A stretch of 64,000 bases of DNA, taken from contig JAEZTL010000009.1 in the NCBI GenBank assembly GCA_023421395.1, positions 57,212-121,211 on the forward strand, written 5' to 3'. Each line of letters begins with the position of its first letter. The stretch's first letter is position 1. The stretch is from Bacillota bacterium. GTDB taxonomy: Bacteria; Bacillota; Clostridia; Christensenellales; Aristaeellaceae. The notes below the pieces were generated by a model. The model searched no databases and was not told the origin of the DNA. It saw only the letters and a program-made list of their open reading frames with translations. A program made the position numbers and the translations under genes. Shown here piece after piece: positions 53,146-61,220 of the stretch.

Positions 53146-54654
53146 ATGCGCGGAAAATGCCTGATGGTTCAAGGGACGGGTTCCTCGGTGGGCAAGAGCA
53201 TCCTGTGCGCGGCGATCCTGCGCATCCTCAAGCAGGATGGGTATTCCGCCGCGCCGTTCAAGGCGCAGAACATGGCGCTCAACTCCTTCGCGACCAAAGA
53301 GGGCCTTGAGATGGGCCGGGCGCAGGTGCTGCAGGCGCAGGCGGCGGGGATCGAGCCGAGCGCGCTCATGAATCCGGTGCTCTTAAAACCCACCTCCGAC
53401 CGGCGAAGCCAGGTCATCGTGAACGGCCGCCCCATCGGAAACATGACCGCGATGGAATACCACCTGTTCAAGCCAAGGCTGTCTCAACTGGTCAGGGAGA
53501 GCTATGAAAAACTGGAATCCACCGTGGACTTCGTGGTGATCGAGGGCGCGGGCAGCCCGGCGGAGATCAACCTTAAAGACGGCGACATCGTGAACATGGC
53601 GATGGCGGAGATGGCCGACGCGCCGGTATTGCTGGTAGGCGACATCAACCTGGGCGGCGTGTTCGCATCGCTCTACGGCACGGTGAAGCTGCTTACGGAA
53701 ACGGAGCGCGTGCGGGTAAAGGGCGTTCTCATCAACAAGTTCCGCGGCGACCGGGAAATCCTGAAGCCCGGCCTGGACATGCTGGAAGACCTGATCCACA
53801 TGCCGGTGGTGGGCGTGGTGCCCTGGATGGATGTGGACCTTGAGGACGAGGACAGCGTCACCGACCGCTTTCATAGCGCGCTGGGCGGCGGGGACGTGAA
53901 CGTGGCGGTGGTGCGCCTCCCTCACATTGCAAACTTCACCGATTTTCAGGCGCTTTCGCTCTCGGACGGCGTACGCGTGCGCTACATAGAGCATGCTTCC
54001 GAATTCGAAGGCGCGGACGTGGTGATCCTGCCCGGCACCAAGAACACCATCGAAGACCTTCTCACGATCAAGAGCCGGGGCATCGACGAGGCAGTTGTGC
54101 GCCACGCGCGCTCGGGCGGGCTGGTGGTCGGCGTGTGCGGCGGCTACCAGATGCTGGGCAGCCGTCTCCATGACCCCGAGGGTGTGGAGTCCCGCGTGCG
54201 GGAAGTAGCGGGGCTGGGGCTTCTCGACATGGATGTTACCTTCCTGCCGGAGAAGACCACGGTGCAGGCGTCCGGGCGGGTTGCGGGCGGCTGCTGCTGG
54301 CTTTCGGCCATCGACGGCGCGGCGGTTGACGGCTACGAAATCCACTCGGGCGTAAACCATTTGGGCGCGGACGCGGTGCCGTGGCTGCGCCTCACCAGCC
54401 GGGAGGGGATCGACGGCATCCGGAACCCGGAAGGAAACGTGCTGGGCAGCTACCTGCACGGCCTCTTCGACAACGGCCACCTGTGCCGCGCGCTGGTGGA
54501 TGACCTGCGGCGGAAGAAGGGGCTGGAGGCGCCGGGCCGCGCGCCGATCACCATGGACGAGTTCCGGGAAAAGGAGCTTGACCGGCTGGCCTCCGTCGTG
54601 CGGACGAGCCTCGACATGGGGAAAATCTACGAAATCCTGCGGGGTGAGGGCTGA
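53146..54654 (+). CDS. cbiP: Cobyric acid synthase
   Basis: 502 residues, the usual length. The P-loop-like ATP site is MVQGTGSSVGKSILCAAILR, followed by PFKAQNMALNSF. NLGGVFASLYGTVKLL and the amidotransferase nucleophile segment GLVVGVCGGYQMLGSRLHDP complete the two domains. The His of SYLHGLFDNGHLC is the expected triad residue. It amidates the b, d, e and g side chains. GGAGGG precedes ATG 53146. Its stop overlaps the cbiB start by one base. Confidence 0.96.
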   Translation: MRGKCLMVQGTGSSVGKSILCAAILRILKQDGYSAAPFKAQNMALNSFATKEGLEMGRAQVLQAQAAGIEPSALMNPVLLKPTSDRRSQVIVNGRPIGNMTAMEYHLFKPRLSQLVRESYEKLESTVDFVVIEGAGSPAEINLKDGDIVNMAMAEMADAPVLLVGDINLGGVFASLYGTVKLLTETERVRVKGVLINKFRGDREILKPGLDMLEDLIHMPVVGVVPWMDVDLEDEDSVTDRFHSALGGGDVNVAVVRLPHIANFTDFQALSLSDGVRVRYIEHASEFEGADVVILPGTKNTIEDLLTIKSRGIDEAVVRHARSGGLVVGVCGGYQMLGSRLHDPEGVESRVREVAGLGLLDMDVTFLPEKTTVQASGRVAGGCCWLSAIDGAAVDGYEIHSGVNHLGADAVPWLRLTSREGIDGIRNPEGNVLGSYLHGLFDNGHLCRALVDDLRRKKGLEAPGRAPITMDEFREKELDRLASVVRTSLDMGKIYEILRGEG

Positions 54655-55595
54655 TGCCGGATTACATCCTTGCGCTGGCGGCGGGTTTTCTGATGGACCT
54701 TGTGATGGGGGACCCGGAAGGGTTTCCGCATCCGGTCAAGTGGATTGGCGGCTTCATCCGCTGGACGGAGAGAAAACTGCGCGCGCGCGGCGGCAGCCTG
54801 CGCGCTTCGGCGGTGTTCCTGACATTGAGCACGGTGGCGCTCACGATGGCGGTGACGTCGCTGATCCTCTGGGCGCTGTCGCTGTTCGGGCGCTGGCCGC
54901 ATTTTGCCGGCATGTCGGTCATTTGTTGGCTGGGCCTCTCGGTCCGGAACCTTGCCGACGAGGCGCGGGGCGTGGAAAAGGCGCTTTCCGAAGGGATCGA
55001 GGCCGGGCGTGCTCGCGTCGCCCGCATCGTCGGCCGGGACACGGCGGAACTGGACGAACACGAAATCATCTGCGCCACGGTGGAGACGGTGGCGGAGAAC
55101 ACCACCGACGGCGTGGTCTCGCCGCTCCTCTTTACGGCACTCGGCGGGCCGGTGCTTTTGATGGGTTTCAAGGCGGCCTCCACGCTCGACTCGATGGTGG
55201 GCTACCTCGACCCGAAGTACCGGGACATCGGCTGGTCCAGCGCGAAACTGGACGACGTTTTAAATTACCTCCCTGCCCGGCTGTGCGCGGGGCTCATGAT
55301 CGCGGCAGCGGCGATCACCGGGCTTAACTGGAAAGGCGCGCTCCGGATCGTGCGGCGCGACCACGCCAATCACTTGAGCCCCAACTGCGCCTGGAGCGAA
55401 GCCGCCGCCGCGGGCGCGCTGGGCATCCGGCTGGGCGGCACCCACCGGTACTTTGGAAAGCCGGTGGAAAAGCCGGCCATAGGGGACGACCACCGGGCGC
55501 CGGAGCGGAAGGACATCGGAAGAATGGTCCGGATGCTGTACGTCACCGCAGTCCTGACACTGGTCATGCTGCTGCTCGCGGCGTGGGTTATCTGA
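54654..55595 (+). CDS. cbiB: Adenosylcobinamide-phosphate synthase (membrane protein)
   Basis: 313 residues with several hydrophobic segments, ending in VLTLVMLLLAAWVI. GDPEGFPHPVKWIGGFI is the N-terminal CbiB signature. ETVAENTTDGVVSPLLFTAL and SNSAWSEAAxAG-like SPNCAWSEAAAAGALGIRLG are the other conserved blocks. It attaches aminopropanol (phosphate) to cobyric acid at the membrane. Confidence 0.94.
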   Translation: MPDYILALAAGFLMDLVMGDPEGFPHPVKWIGGFIRWTERKLRARGGSLRASAVFLTLSTVALTMAVTSLILWALSLFGRWPHFAGMSVICWLGLSVRNLADEARGVEKALSEGIEAGRARVARIVGRDTAELDEHEIICATVETVAENTTDGVVSPLLFTALGGPVLLMGFKAASTLDSMVGYLDPKYRDIGWSSAKLDDVLNYLPARLCAGLMIAAAAITGLNWKGALRIVRRDHANHLSPNCAWSEAAAAGALGIRLGGTHRYFGKPVEKPAIGDDHRAPERKDIGRMVRMLYVTAVLTLVMLLLAAWVI

Positions 55596-55652
55596 GTTCG
55601 GGGAAATAAAATGGGGCAACTGCGCTTGCCGCGGTCACCCTTCAGGAGGAAT

Positions 55653-56309
55653 ATGCTTTCATTTGTGGGGGTCGGCCCGGGCGATCCGGATCTGATGACC
55701 GTCCTGGCGGTGCGCGCGCTGGCGCGGGCCGATGTGATCGCCATCGCGGATTCCGGGTCGGGCGAGAGCGCGGTGCTGCGCATCGCGGGGCCGCTGGTGA
55801 CGGGTAAACCGGTACTGAAACTGAAAATGCCCATGCGTTCCGGCGAGGATTGGGCCCCCGCTCACGATGAGGCGGCTGAAAAGCTGATCAAACGCCTTCG
55901 GACGGGGGTGCGGATCGCCTACCCGGTGCTGGGGGATCCTTCGCTGTATGCGAGTTCCATCTACCTGTACCGCCGCATCACGCCACGCTACCCCTGCGAG
56001 ATCATCCCAGGCGTCCCGGCCATGTGCGCCGCGGCCGCCGCGCTGGGCGCGCCGCTGGCCGAAGGGCGCGAGCGGCTGACCGTGCTGCCCGGATTCTTGG
56101 AAGGCGACCCTCTGCCGGAGGGCGCCGTGGTGGTGCTTAAAGCCGGGCATTCGCTGGACACAATCCAAGCCTCCCTCTGCGGGCGCTCTGCGCTGCTCGC
56201 GCAGAACCTGGGTATGCCGGGCGAATATCTGGGACGGCTCGCCGGAGCGGATGCGCGGGAATCCTATTTTTCCACGGTGCTGATCGGACCAGGGAAGGAA
56301 GAGGCTTAA
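55653..56309 (+). CDS. cbiL: Cobalt-factor II (precorrin-2) C20-methyltransferase
   Basis: 218 residues from ATG 55653, which has AGGAGG (55644-55649) three to four bases upstream; an upstream in-frame ATG at 55611 lacks this. LSFVGVGPGDPDLMTVLAVR, YPVLGDPSLYASSIYL and IPGVPAMCAAAAALGAPLAE are the CbiL/CobI motifs. It acts earliest of the enzymes here but is encoded last, after a 57-bp gap from cbiB. Convergent with the btuD-like gene. Confidence 0.9.
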   Translation: MLSFVGVGPGDPDLMTVLAVRALARADVIAIADSGSGESAVLRIAGPLVTGKPVLKLKMPMRSGEDWAPAHDEAAEKLIKRLRTGVRIAYPVLGDPSLYASSIYLYRRITPRYPCEIIPGVPAMCAAAAALGAPLAEGRERLTVLPGFLEGDPLPEGAVVVLKAGHSLDTIQASLCGRSALLAQNLGMPGEYLGRLAGADARESYFSTVLIGPGKEEA

Positions 56310-56321
56310 GGACCGCTTCGA

Positions 56322-56342
56322 TTTCGGGCGGCTTGCGCCCGC
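56322..56342. terminator. Short hairpin in the convergent gap
   Basis: A small stem, GGGCG and CGCCC around GCTTG, lies in the 33-bp gap between cbiL and the ATPase gene. It may serve as a weak two-way terminator; there is no strong T-run. Confidence 0.35.
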
Positions 56343-57443
56343 TCACGGCCGGGTCAGCCCGCGCTTTTCCGCCTCAAGGATCAATTCATTCATGCGCGCG
56401 TTGCATTCCCCGACGATGAGGCCCGCGTTGATTACCCGGCGGCAGCGCAGCATGGCGGCAAGCGCTTCCCGGTAGGTTTCATCGCGGATGGCGCAAAACG
56501 GTTCCTCCGCGATGACCCGGGCGGAGAGCGTCTGCGCCAGCGGATAATCGATATCGTTTTTATAAAGGATGCCCGCGCTAAAAGGCGTCCCCTCCCTTTG
56601 AAGTTCTCGATACACGGCGATGCCGCTGCCGCATCCGGAAATGACGAACACCTCCGGCTCGCCCGGCGGCTTCGGCAATTCTACGCTGCCGAATCGAACA
56701 TCGTAAGTGCCTTCGCCCACGCCGTAGAGTTCTTGAATGGTGTCACTCAGAAAGATTTCCCGCGGCGTTCCGAACCGGAAGACGGTCTCCCCCTTCACGC
56801 AGAGCACCCGATCGGAGATTTTCTGCGCCAGGTCGATCTCGTGCAGCGACAGGATGACGGTGATGCCCTTTTCCCTGGCCAGATGCTGAAGGGTGGCGAG
56901 CAGTTCCAGCTTGTGCCGGATGTCGAGAAAGGCGGTGGGTTCGTCCAGCACCAGCACGTCCGGCTCCTGGCTGAGCGCCCGGGCCAATAGCACCCGCTGA
57001 CGCTGCCCGTCGCTGATTTCAGAGAAGTCGCGGCCCGACAGATCCTCCACATGAACGGTTTGCATGGACGCCTCGACCACTTGCTCGTCCTCGGGCGAGA
57101 GGTGGCCCAGCCTGCCGGTATAGGGGTAGCGCCCCGTCGCCACGACGTCCCGGCACGTCATCAGTTCCGGTTTTACCCGTTCTGTCAATACGACGGCGAC
57201 CTGCGTGGCCAGTTGGCGCAGTGTCATTTTCCGCGCGTCCGCGTCATGGATCAGCACCGCGCCCGCGATGGGCTTTAGCTGCTGAGCAAGGCTTTTCAGA
57301 ATGGTGGATTTTCCCGCGCCGTTGGGCCCGATCAGCGTGACGATTTCGCCCTTCGGGATCTCAACGTTGATATCGCGGATCAGCGCCGCACCGCGATATC
57401 CGACGCTCAGCCCCTGCATTTTTACGAAATACATGTCCATCAT
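56343..57443 (-). CDS. Corrinoid/iron-type ABC transporter ATPase with extra C-terminal domain (BtuD-like)
   Basis: 366 residues from ATG 57443, which overlaps the permease stop by 4 bp. Residues 1-255 are a FecE/BtuD-type ATPase: Walker A LIGPNGAGKSTILKSL, signature ISDGQRQRVLLARAL (ISDGQ in place of LSGGQ) and Walker B VLVLDEPTAFLDI. Residues about 264-366 form an extra domain (FVISGCGSGIAVYRELQREG, then GILYKNDIDYPLAQTLSARV) that the standard 250-260-residue ATPases lack. Its function is unknown; a regulatory or ligand-sensing role is possible. Last gene of the B12-riboswitch operon. Confidence 0.88.
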   Translation of the reverse strand: MMDMYFVKMQGLSVGYRGAALIRDINVEIPKGEIVTLIGPNGAGKSTILKSLAQQLKPIAGAVLIHDADARKMTLRQLATQVAVVLTERVKPELMTCRDVVATGRYPYTGRLGHLSPEDEQVVEASMQTVHVEDLSGRDFSEISDGQRQRVLLARALSQEPDVLVLDEPTAFLDIRHKLELLATLQHLAREKGITVILSLHEIDLAQKISDRVLCVKGETVFRFGTPREIFLSDTIQELYGVGEGTYDVRFGSVELPKPPGEPEVFVISGCGSGIAVYRELQREGTPFSAGILYKNDIDYPLAQTLSARVIAEEPFCAIRDETYREALAAMLRCRRVINAGLIVGECNARMNELILEAEKRGLTRP

Positions 57444-58489
57444 TCGAATTTCCCGCGGTTTCTCAGCATCATCAAGATGACCACCGGCGCGCCGAAGGCG
57501 GCGGTTACCGTGCTGACGCTTAATTCTGTGGGGGAAAAGGCCGTCCTGGCGATCAGATCCGACAGCATGCAAAAGTCCGCGCCGCCCAAGAACAGCGCCG
57601 GGATCACGACGACGGGTTTCGCCGTGTTCAGGCTCTTTTTAATCAGAAACGGAACCGCGATGCCCACAAAGGAGATCGGCCCCGCAAACGCAGTGACGCA
57701 GGCGGACAGTGCGCAGGACAGCAGGATGATCGCCGTGCGCATCCGTGCGATGTTTACGCCCATGCTGCGGGCGTATTTCTCGCCCATCTGGAACGCGTCG
57801 AGGGGCTTCGACATTAGAAAGACCAGCGCGAACGCCGCCAGGACCACTGAAAAGGCGACCTTTACCCCATCCCAGTTGGCCGCGGAAAAGCTCCCGAGGG
57901 ACCAGCTGTGCAGGTTGACGATATCGGAATCGTCCGCAAACGCGACGAGAAAATCGGTCGCCGCCGAGCAGATGTATCCGATCATGATCCCCGCGATCAA
58001 AAGCACCGGCATTTGGCCGATCCGGCGGGAGATCAGCAAGATAAAACCGGTGGCAAGCAGGGAACCGGCGAAAGCCGCCCCGATCAGGGCAAAGGAGGAG
58101 AGCCTTCCGATCCACGCGCTTACGTAGATCATGGTGACGGCCACCGCCAATTTCGCGCCCGAAGAGATGCCCAGCACAAAGGGTCCTGCGATGGGATTTC
58201 GGAAAAACGTCTGAAGAAGGAACCCGGAGAGCGCCAGCGCGCCACCCAAAATGGCGGAGAGCAGGATGCGCGGGAGGCGGATTTTCCAAACGATGCTCAA
58301 TTGGGTTTCATCCCCGGCGCGCAGGAAGATGATGCGCGCAATGTCCGGGAGCGAAATGTGCGTGCTGCCGGAATTGACGTTTAAGACCAATATCGCGCAA
58401 AAGGCGACCGCCATCAGCAAAAAGGCGAACTGATAGCGGGCGCGCCTTTTGAATTTTTCCATCTGAGAAGGCGAAGGGTTCTCTCGCAT
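57440..58489 (-). CDS. FecCD/BtuC-type ABC transporter permease
   Basis: 349 residues from ATG 58489, with GAGGT six bases upstream. Around ten hydrophobic segments fit the FecCD family. LPRILLSAILGGALALSGFL and NPIAGPFVLGISSGAKLAVA are its two best-known motifs, and GPISFVGIAVPFLIKKSLNT the coupling region. It would pass a corrinoid, heme or siderophore across the membrane; the B12 riboswitch favours a corrinoid. It overlaps the ATPase gene by 4 bp. Confidence 0.9.
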   Translation of the reverse strand: MRENPSPSQMEKFKRRARYQFAFLLMAVAFCAILVLNVNSGSTHISLPDIARIIFLRAGDETQLSIVWKIRLPRILLSAILGGALALSGFLLQTFFRNPIAGPFVLGISSGAKLAVAVTMIYVSAWIGRLSSFALIGAAFAGSLLATGFILLISRRIGQMPVLLIAGIMIGYICSAATDFLVAFADDSDIVNLHSWSLGSFSAANWDGVKVAFSVVLAAFALVFLMSKPLDAFQMGEKYARSMGVNIARMRTAIILLSCALSACVTAFAGPISFVGIAVPFLIKKSLNTAKPVVVIPALFLGGADFCMLSDLIARTAFSPTELSVSTVTAAFGAPVVILMMLRNRGKFE

Positions 58490-58509
58490 GGATCTACCTC
58501 CCGGCCGTG

Positions 58510-60999
58510 TCAATTCAACTTATAAAGGTAGGCAAGGCTTCCGGCGTTCCCGGTCAGCATGGCGTGAAGATCGGAAACGATCTGGCCGATGGCGTCGGAC
58601 GCCTGGTAGAGGGACTTGGTCGTGCACCACACATTGCCCTCACGAACGGCTTTGAAGTCGGCGAACATCGCGTTTATATGGATGAAATCCTTCGCGGAGA
58701 CAGGCGGATCGTCGATCGAAGCGTTGTAAATGATGAAGTCCGCATCTTTGGCTGTCGTATAGAAGCTCTCCGCGTCCATGGTGATTGAGGAGGAGGTGTC
58801 CGAAGCAATGTCCTGACCGGCCAGCGCATACCGGCCTCCGGCCAGTTCGATCATCCGGACAAAGTAGTCCGAAGCGGGTTTTGTGACGATCTGACCGCTG
58901 GAATTGACGTAAAAATATGCGACGGTGAGATTCGAGTTTTCAAAGTCCCGAAGTTCGTCCACATAGCGTTTCTGGAGGGCGAAAGCTTTCTCCGCCTTGC
59001 CTTCCTTGCCCAACAGCACCGCGTACGCCTTGATCCATTCGGTTCGCCCCAGAGGTTCCGGCTCATAGCTGGACATATCGATCCACACCGGGATGCCCAG
59101 TTCCTCAAGCTTCTCCTGCACCTCCGGAGCGTGGAGAATCATCGTGGACTCGATGGCCAGATCGCAGCCCTCGGCGAGGAGGAGCTCATAGTCCGGGGTG
59201 CTGTACTTTCCGGCATAGCGCATCGCCCCTGCCTCCATCGCTTCGGCGGCGCGCTCCACATGCCAGTCGTCCGCCTTGGTTCCGGAAAAGCGGATGCCTC
59301 CCAGAGCGTCCAGCGCGTCGTAAAGGCACATGGCGGAGGTTGCCGCAAGATAAGCGCGATCCAGCGGCCTTTGCAGCACGACATAGTTTGTACCGGCCCC
59401 CTCCGGCGCGCTCCCGCCTTCCGGAACGATCAGGTAATCTCGGCCGTCGGCCACGCGGATCACGGAATAGCCGCCCTCGTAGGAATACACCTGAAAGCAC
59501 CGGGCATTGTCCAGTTTCATCGCGGATTCGTATGTCAGGCCCTCGACGACCGGGGCGCCGGACGGCAGGGCAGAAGGCGCGGCGGCGGTGGATTCTGCGG
59601 CGCCTTTGGATTCACCCGCGCCCGCACCCGCGGCCTTGGCCGCGTCGGTGCCGTCCGTATAGAGGTAGAGCACGTATTCGACAACACGTGGATCGCCCAT
59701 GGCGGTCGTTTCGGCCTGGATTTCGGTCGGGCCGTTTAAGGTCACGGGAATCTCGAATGTGGAGTCACCGCCGATGTTCACGTTGCCGTATCTCACGCCG
59801 CCGGCTTCCGCCCAGGTGTACTTGGAGCTGCTGAAAACGATGGTGGCCACCGGCTGGTCGCCGTCCTGACGGAATCCCGGGCAGGTGATCGCCACGCGGC
59901 CCGTGCCCCCCGCAAACGCGAAGGAAAATGCTTCCGGTTCTTCATCCGGCGCCAGCGTGGCGGAGTCAAAGATCAGCGTACGGTCGTACCATTGCGACTT
60001 TTTCGCCGACCATGTGGCGACGGGGATCTCCTGATCCAGCGTTTGGACGGGAAGCGTGTAGGTCCAGCCGGAACCGCTCTGGGCGGCCGCGATTCTATCG
60101 CTTTCCGCCGCTTTCAGGGCATCCCTGGCCGCGCCGGGATAGAGGAAACCGTACTTCGCGCTTTCGACGGAGAGAAGGGCCGTCATCTTTCCGTCCTTCA
60201 CGGTCAGTTTGCAGCCGGTGACCGGAAAGAGGTTGGAGTCCGAGCGCACGGAGACGGTATAGACGCCGTCGTCCGGCACGACCGTAAGGCTTGCCAGCGC
60301 GCCGGAGCGGAACATCAGGCTGTGATTGCTCCACGCGCCGCCGTCGGCGGAGCGCGCTTCCAACGCGATGCTTTTGTCCAGGGAGGGAATCGCGACGGAA
60401 AAGACGCCGTCCTCCGCGGCGTATTCCGCTTCGCCCACGCGCAGGGCGTCGTACCCCTTGAGGGAAAAGCTCGCGGTCATCGCGCCGTCTTTCACCACGA
60501 GGGCGCAATCGCCGGGTTCAAGGGTCGCCGAGGATGCCTCCACTTTGTACGCGCCGTCCTTGGGCACCATGTCATAATCCCTTAGGCTCCCGGACAGGAA
60601 ATTCAGAGTGCGGTCGTACCACTTGGCGTATTTCGTGGAATAAGCGGCCACCGCGAGATCGGTATCCAGCGTGGGAATCTCGATCGCATAGGTATACGCG
60701 CCGTCCGCGTTCTCGATAAACGGGACCCAATCGCTTTTCGGGGCGGCGTCCGCCTCCTCGCCCGTGCCGGCGTAGAGATACCCGTAGCCGTGCCCGCTCA
60801 AGGTCAGGACCGCGGTGATCGCGCCGTCCTCGACATGCAGTACGCACTGAACCACCTTGAACATGTCGGAACTTGAGGCTATCCCGATCGTGTACAGGCC
60901 GTCGCCTAAGGCGGAACCGCCCTGCGCATAGGCCGGTGAGGCCAGGAGCGCCATAGCAAGGACAACCAGGACAATCCTCTCCATGAGCCGTTTTATCAT
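58510..60999 (-). CDS. Large binding protein: three repeated N-terminal domains plus BtuF-like domain
   Basis: 829 residues. The signal peptide ends at SPAYA (about residue 25), with no lipobox. Three related domains follow at about 33-147, 148-243 and 244-355. Each starts DG-x-Y-T/K-V, has one aligned cysteine (about C52, C165, C263) before a K/E-DG segment, and domains 1 and 3 end in KWYDRTL or QWYDRTL. Residues about 356-455 form another beta-rich domain. After an Ala/Gly/Ser linker comes a class III binding domain (about 488-829; ESTMILHAPEVQEKLEELGI, IPVWIDMSSYEPEPL), as in BtuF and FecB. Ordinary BtuF proteins are about 270-330 residues. The repeats look NEAT-like in outline but that is not proven. 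Probably captures a corrinoid or other tetrapyrrole and hands it to the permease encoded next. Confidence 0.8.
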   Translation of the reverse strand: MIKRLMERIVLVVLAMALLASPAYAQGGSALGDGLYTIGIASSSDMFKVVQCVLHVEDGAITAVLTLSGHGYGYLYAGTGEEADAAPKSDWVPFIENADGAYTYAIEIPTLDTDLAVAAYSTKYAKWYDRTLNFLSGSLRDYDMVPKDGAYKVEASSATLEPGDCALVVKDGAMTASFSLKGYDALRVGEAEYAAEDGVFSVAIPSLDKSIALEARSADGGAWSNHSLMFRSGALASLTVVPDDGVYTVSVRSDSNLFPVTGCKLTVKDGKMTALLSVESAKYGFLYPGAARDALKAAESDRIAAAQSGSGWTYTLPVQTLDQEIPVATWSAKKSQWYDRTLIFDSATLAPDEEPEAFSFAFAGGTGRVAITCPGFRQDGDQPVATIVFSSSKYTWAEAGGVRYGNVNIGGDSTFEIPVTLNGPTEIQAETTAMGDPRVVEYVLYLYTDGTDAAKAAGAGAGESKGAAESTAAAPSALPSGAPVVEGLTYESAMKLDNARCFQVYSYEGGYSVIRVADGRDYLIVPEGGSAPEGAGTNYVVLQRPLDRAYLAATSAMCLYDALDALGGIRFSGTKADDWHVERAAEAMEAGAMRYAGKYSTPDYELLLAEGCDLAIESTMILHAPEVQEKLEELGIPVWIDMSSYEPEPLGRTEWIKAYAVLLGKEGKAEKAFALQKRYVDELRDFENSNLTVAYFYVNSSGQIVTKPASDYFVRMIELAGGRYALAGQDIASDTSSSITMDAESFYTTAKDADFIIYNASIDDPPVSAKDFIHINAMFADFKAVREGNVWCTTKSLYQASDAIGQIVSDLHAMLTGNAGSLAYLYKLN

Positions 61000-61028
61000 A
61001 CTCGTCTTCCCTTTCCCGTTGTCGCGTA

Positions 61029-61057
61029 TGCGGCCGCGCCGGTTGGGCGCGGCCGCA
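61029..61057 (-). terminator. Very stable hairpin between cbiK and the binding-protein gene
   Basis: TGCGGCCGCGCC pairs perfectly with GGCGCGGCCGCA around a 5-base loop. No T-run follows on the minus strand. It lies 30 bp before the binding-protein start and may process or stabilise its mRNA. The rest of the 221-bp gap holds nothing recognised. Confidence 0.65.
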
Positions 61058-61220
61058 CGCTTGCCTGAGCCTGGCTTATACCAATCCGAAATGATGTTTT
61101 GCCCAAAGGGCTGGAGATTTTCGACGCAGCGCAGGAATCGCAGCGCTATTTCGAGCGGAGAGCGACGTCAGCTCGCGCGAAAAGATCCGCCACGGCGACA
61201 AAAGAAGGTTTGGAATGGCA

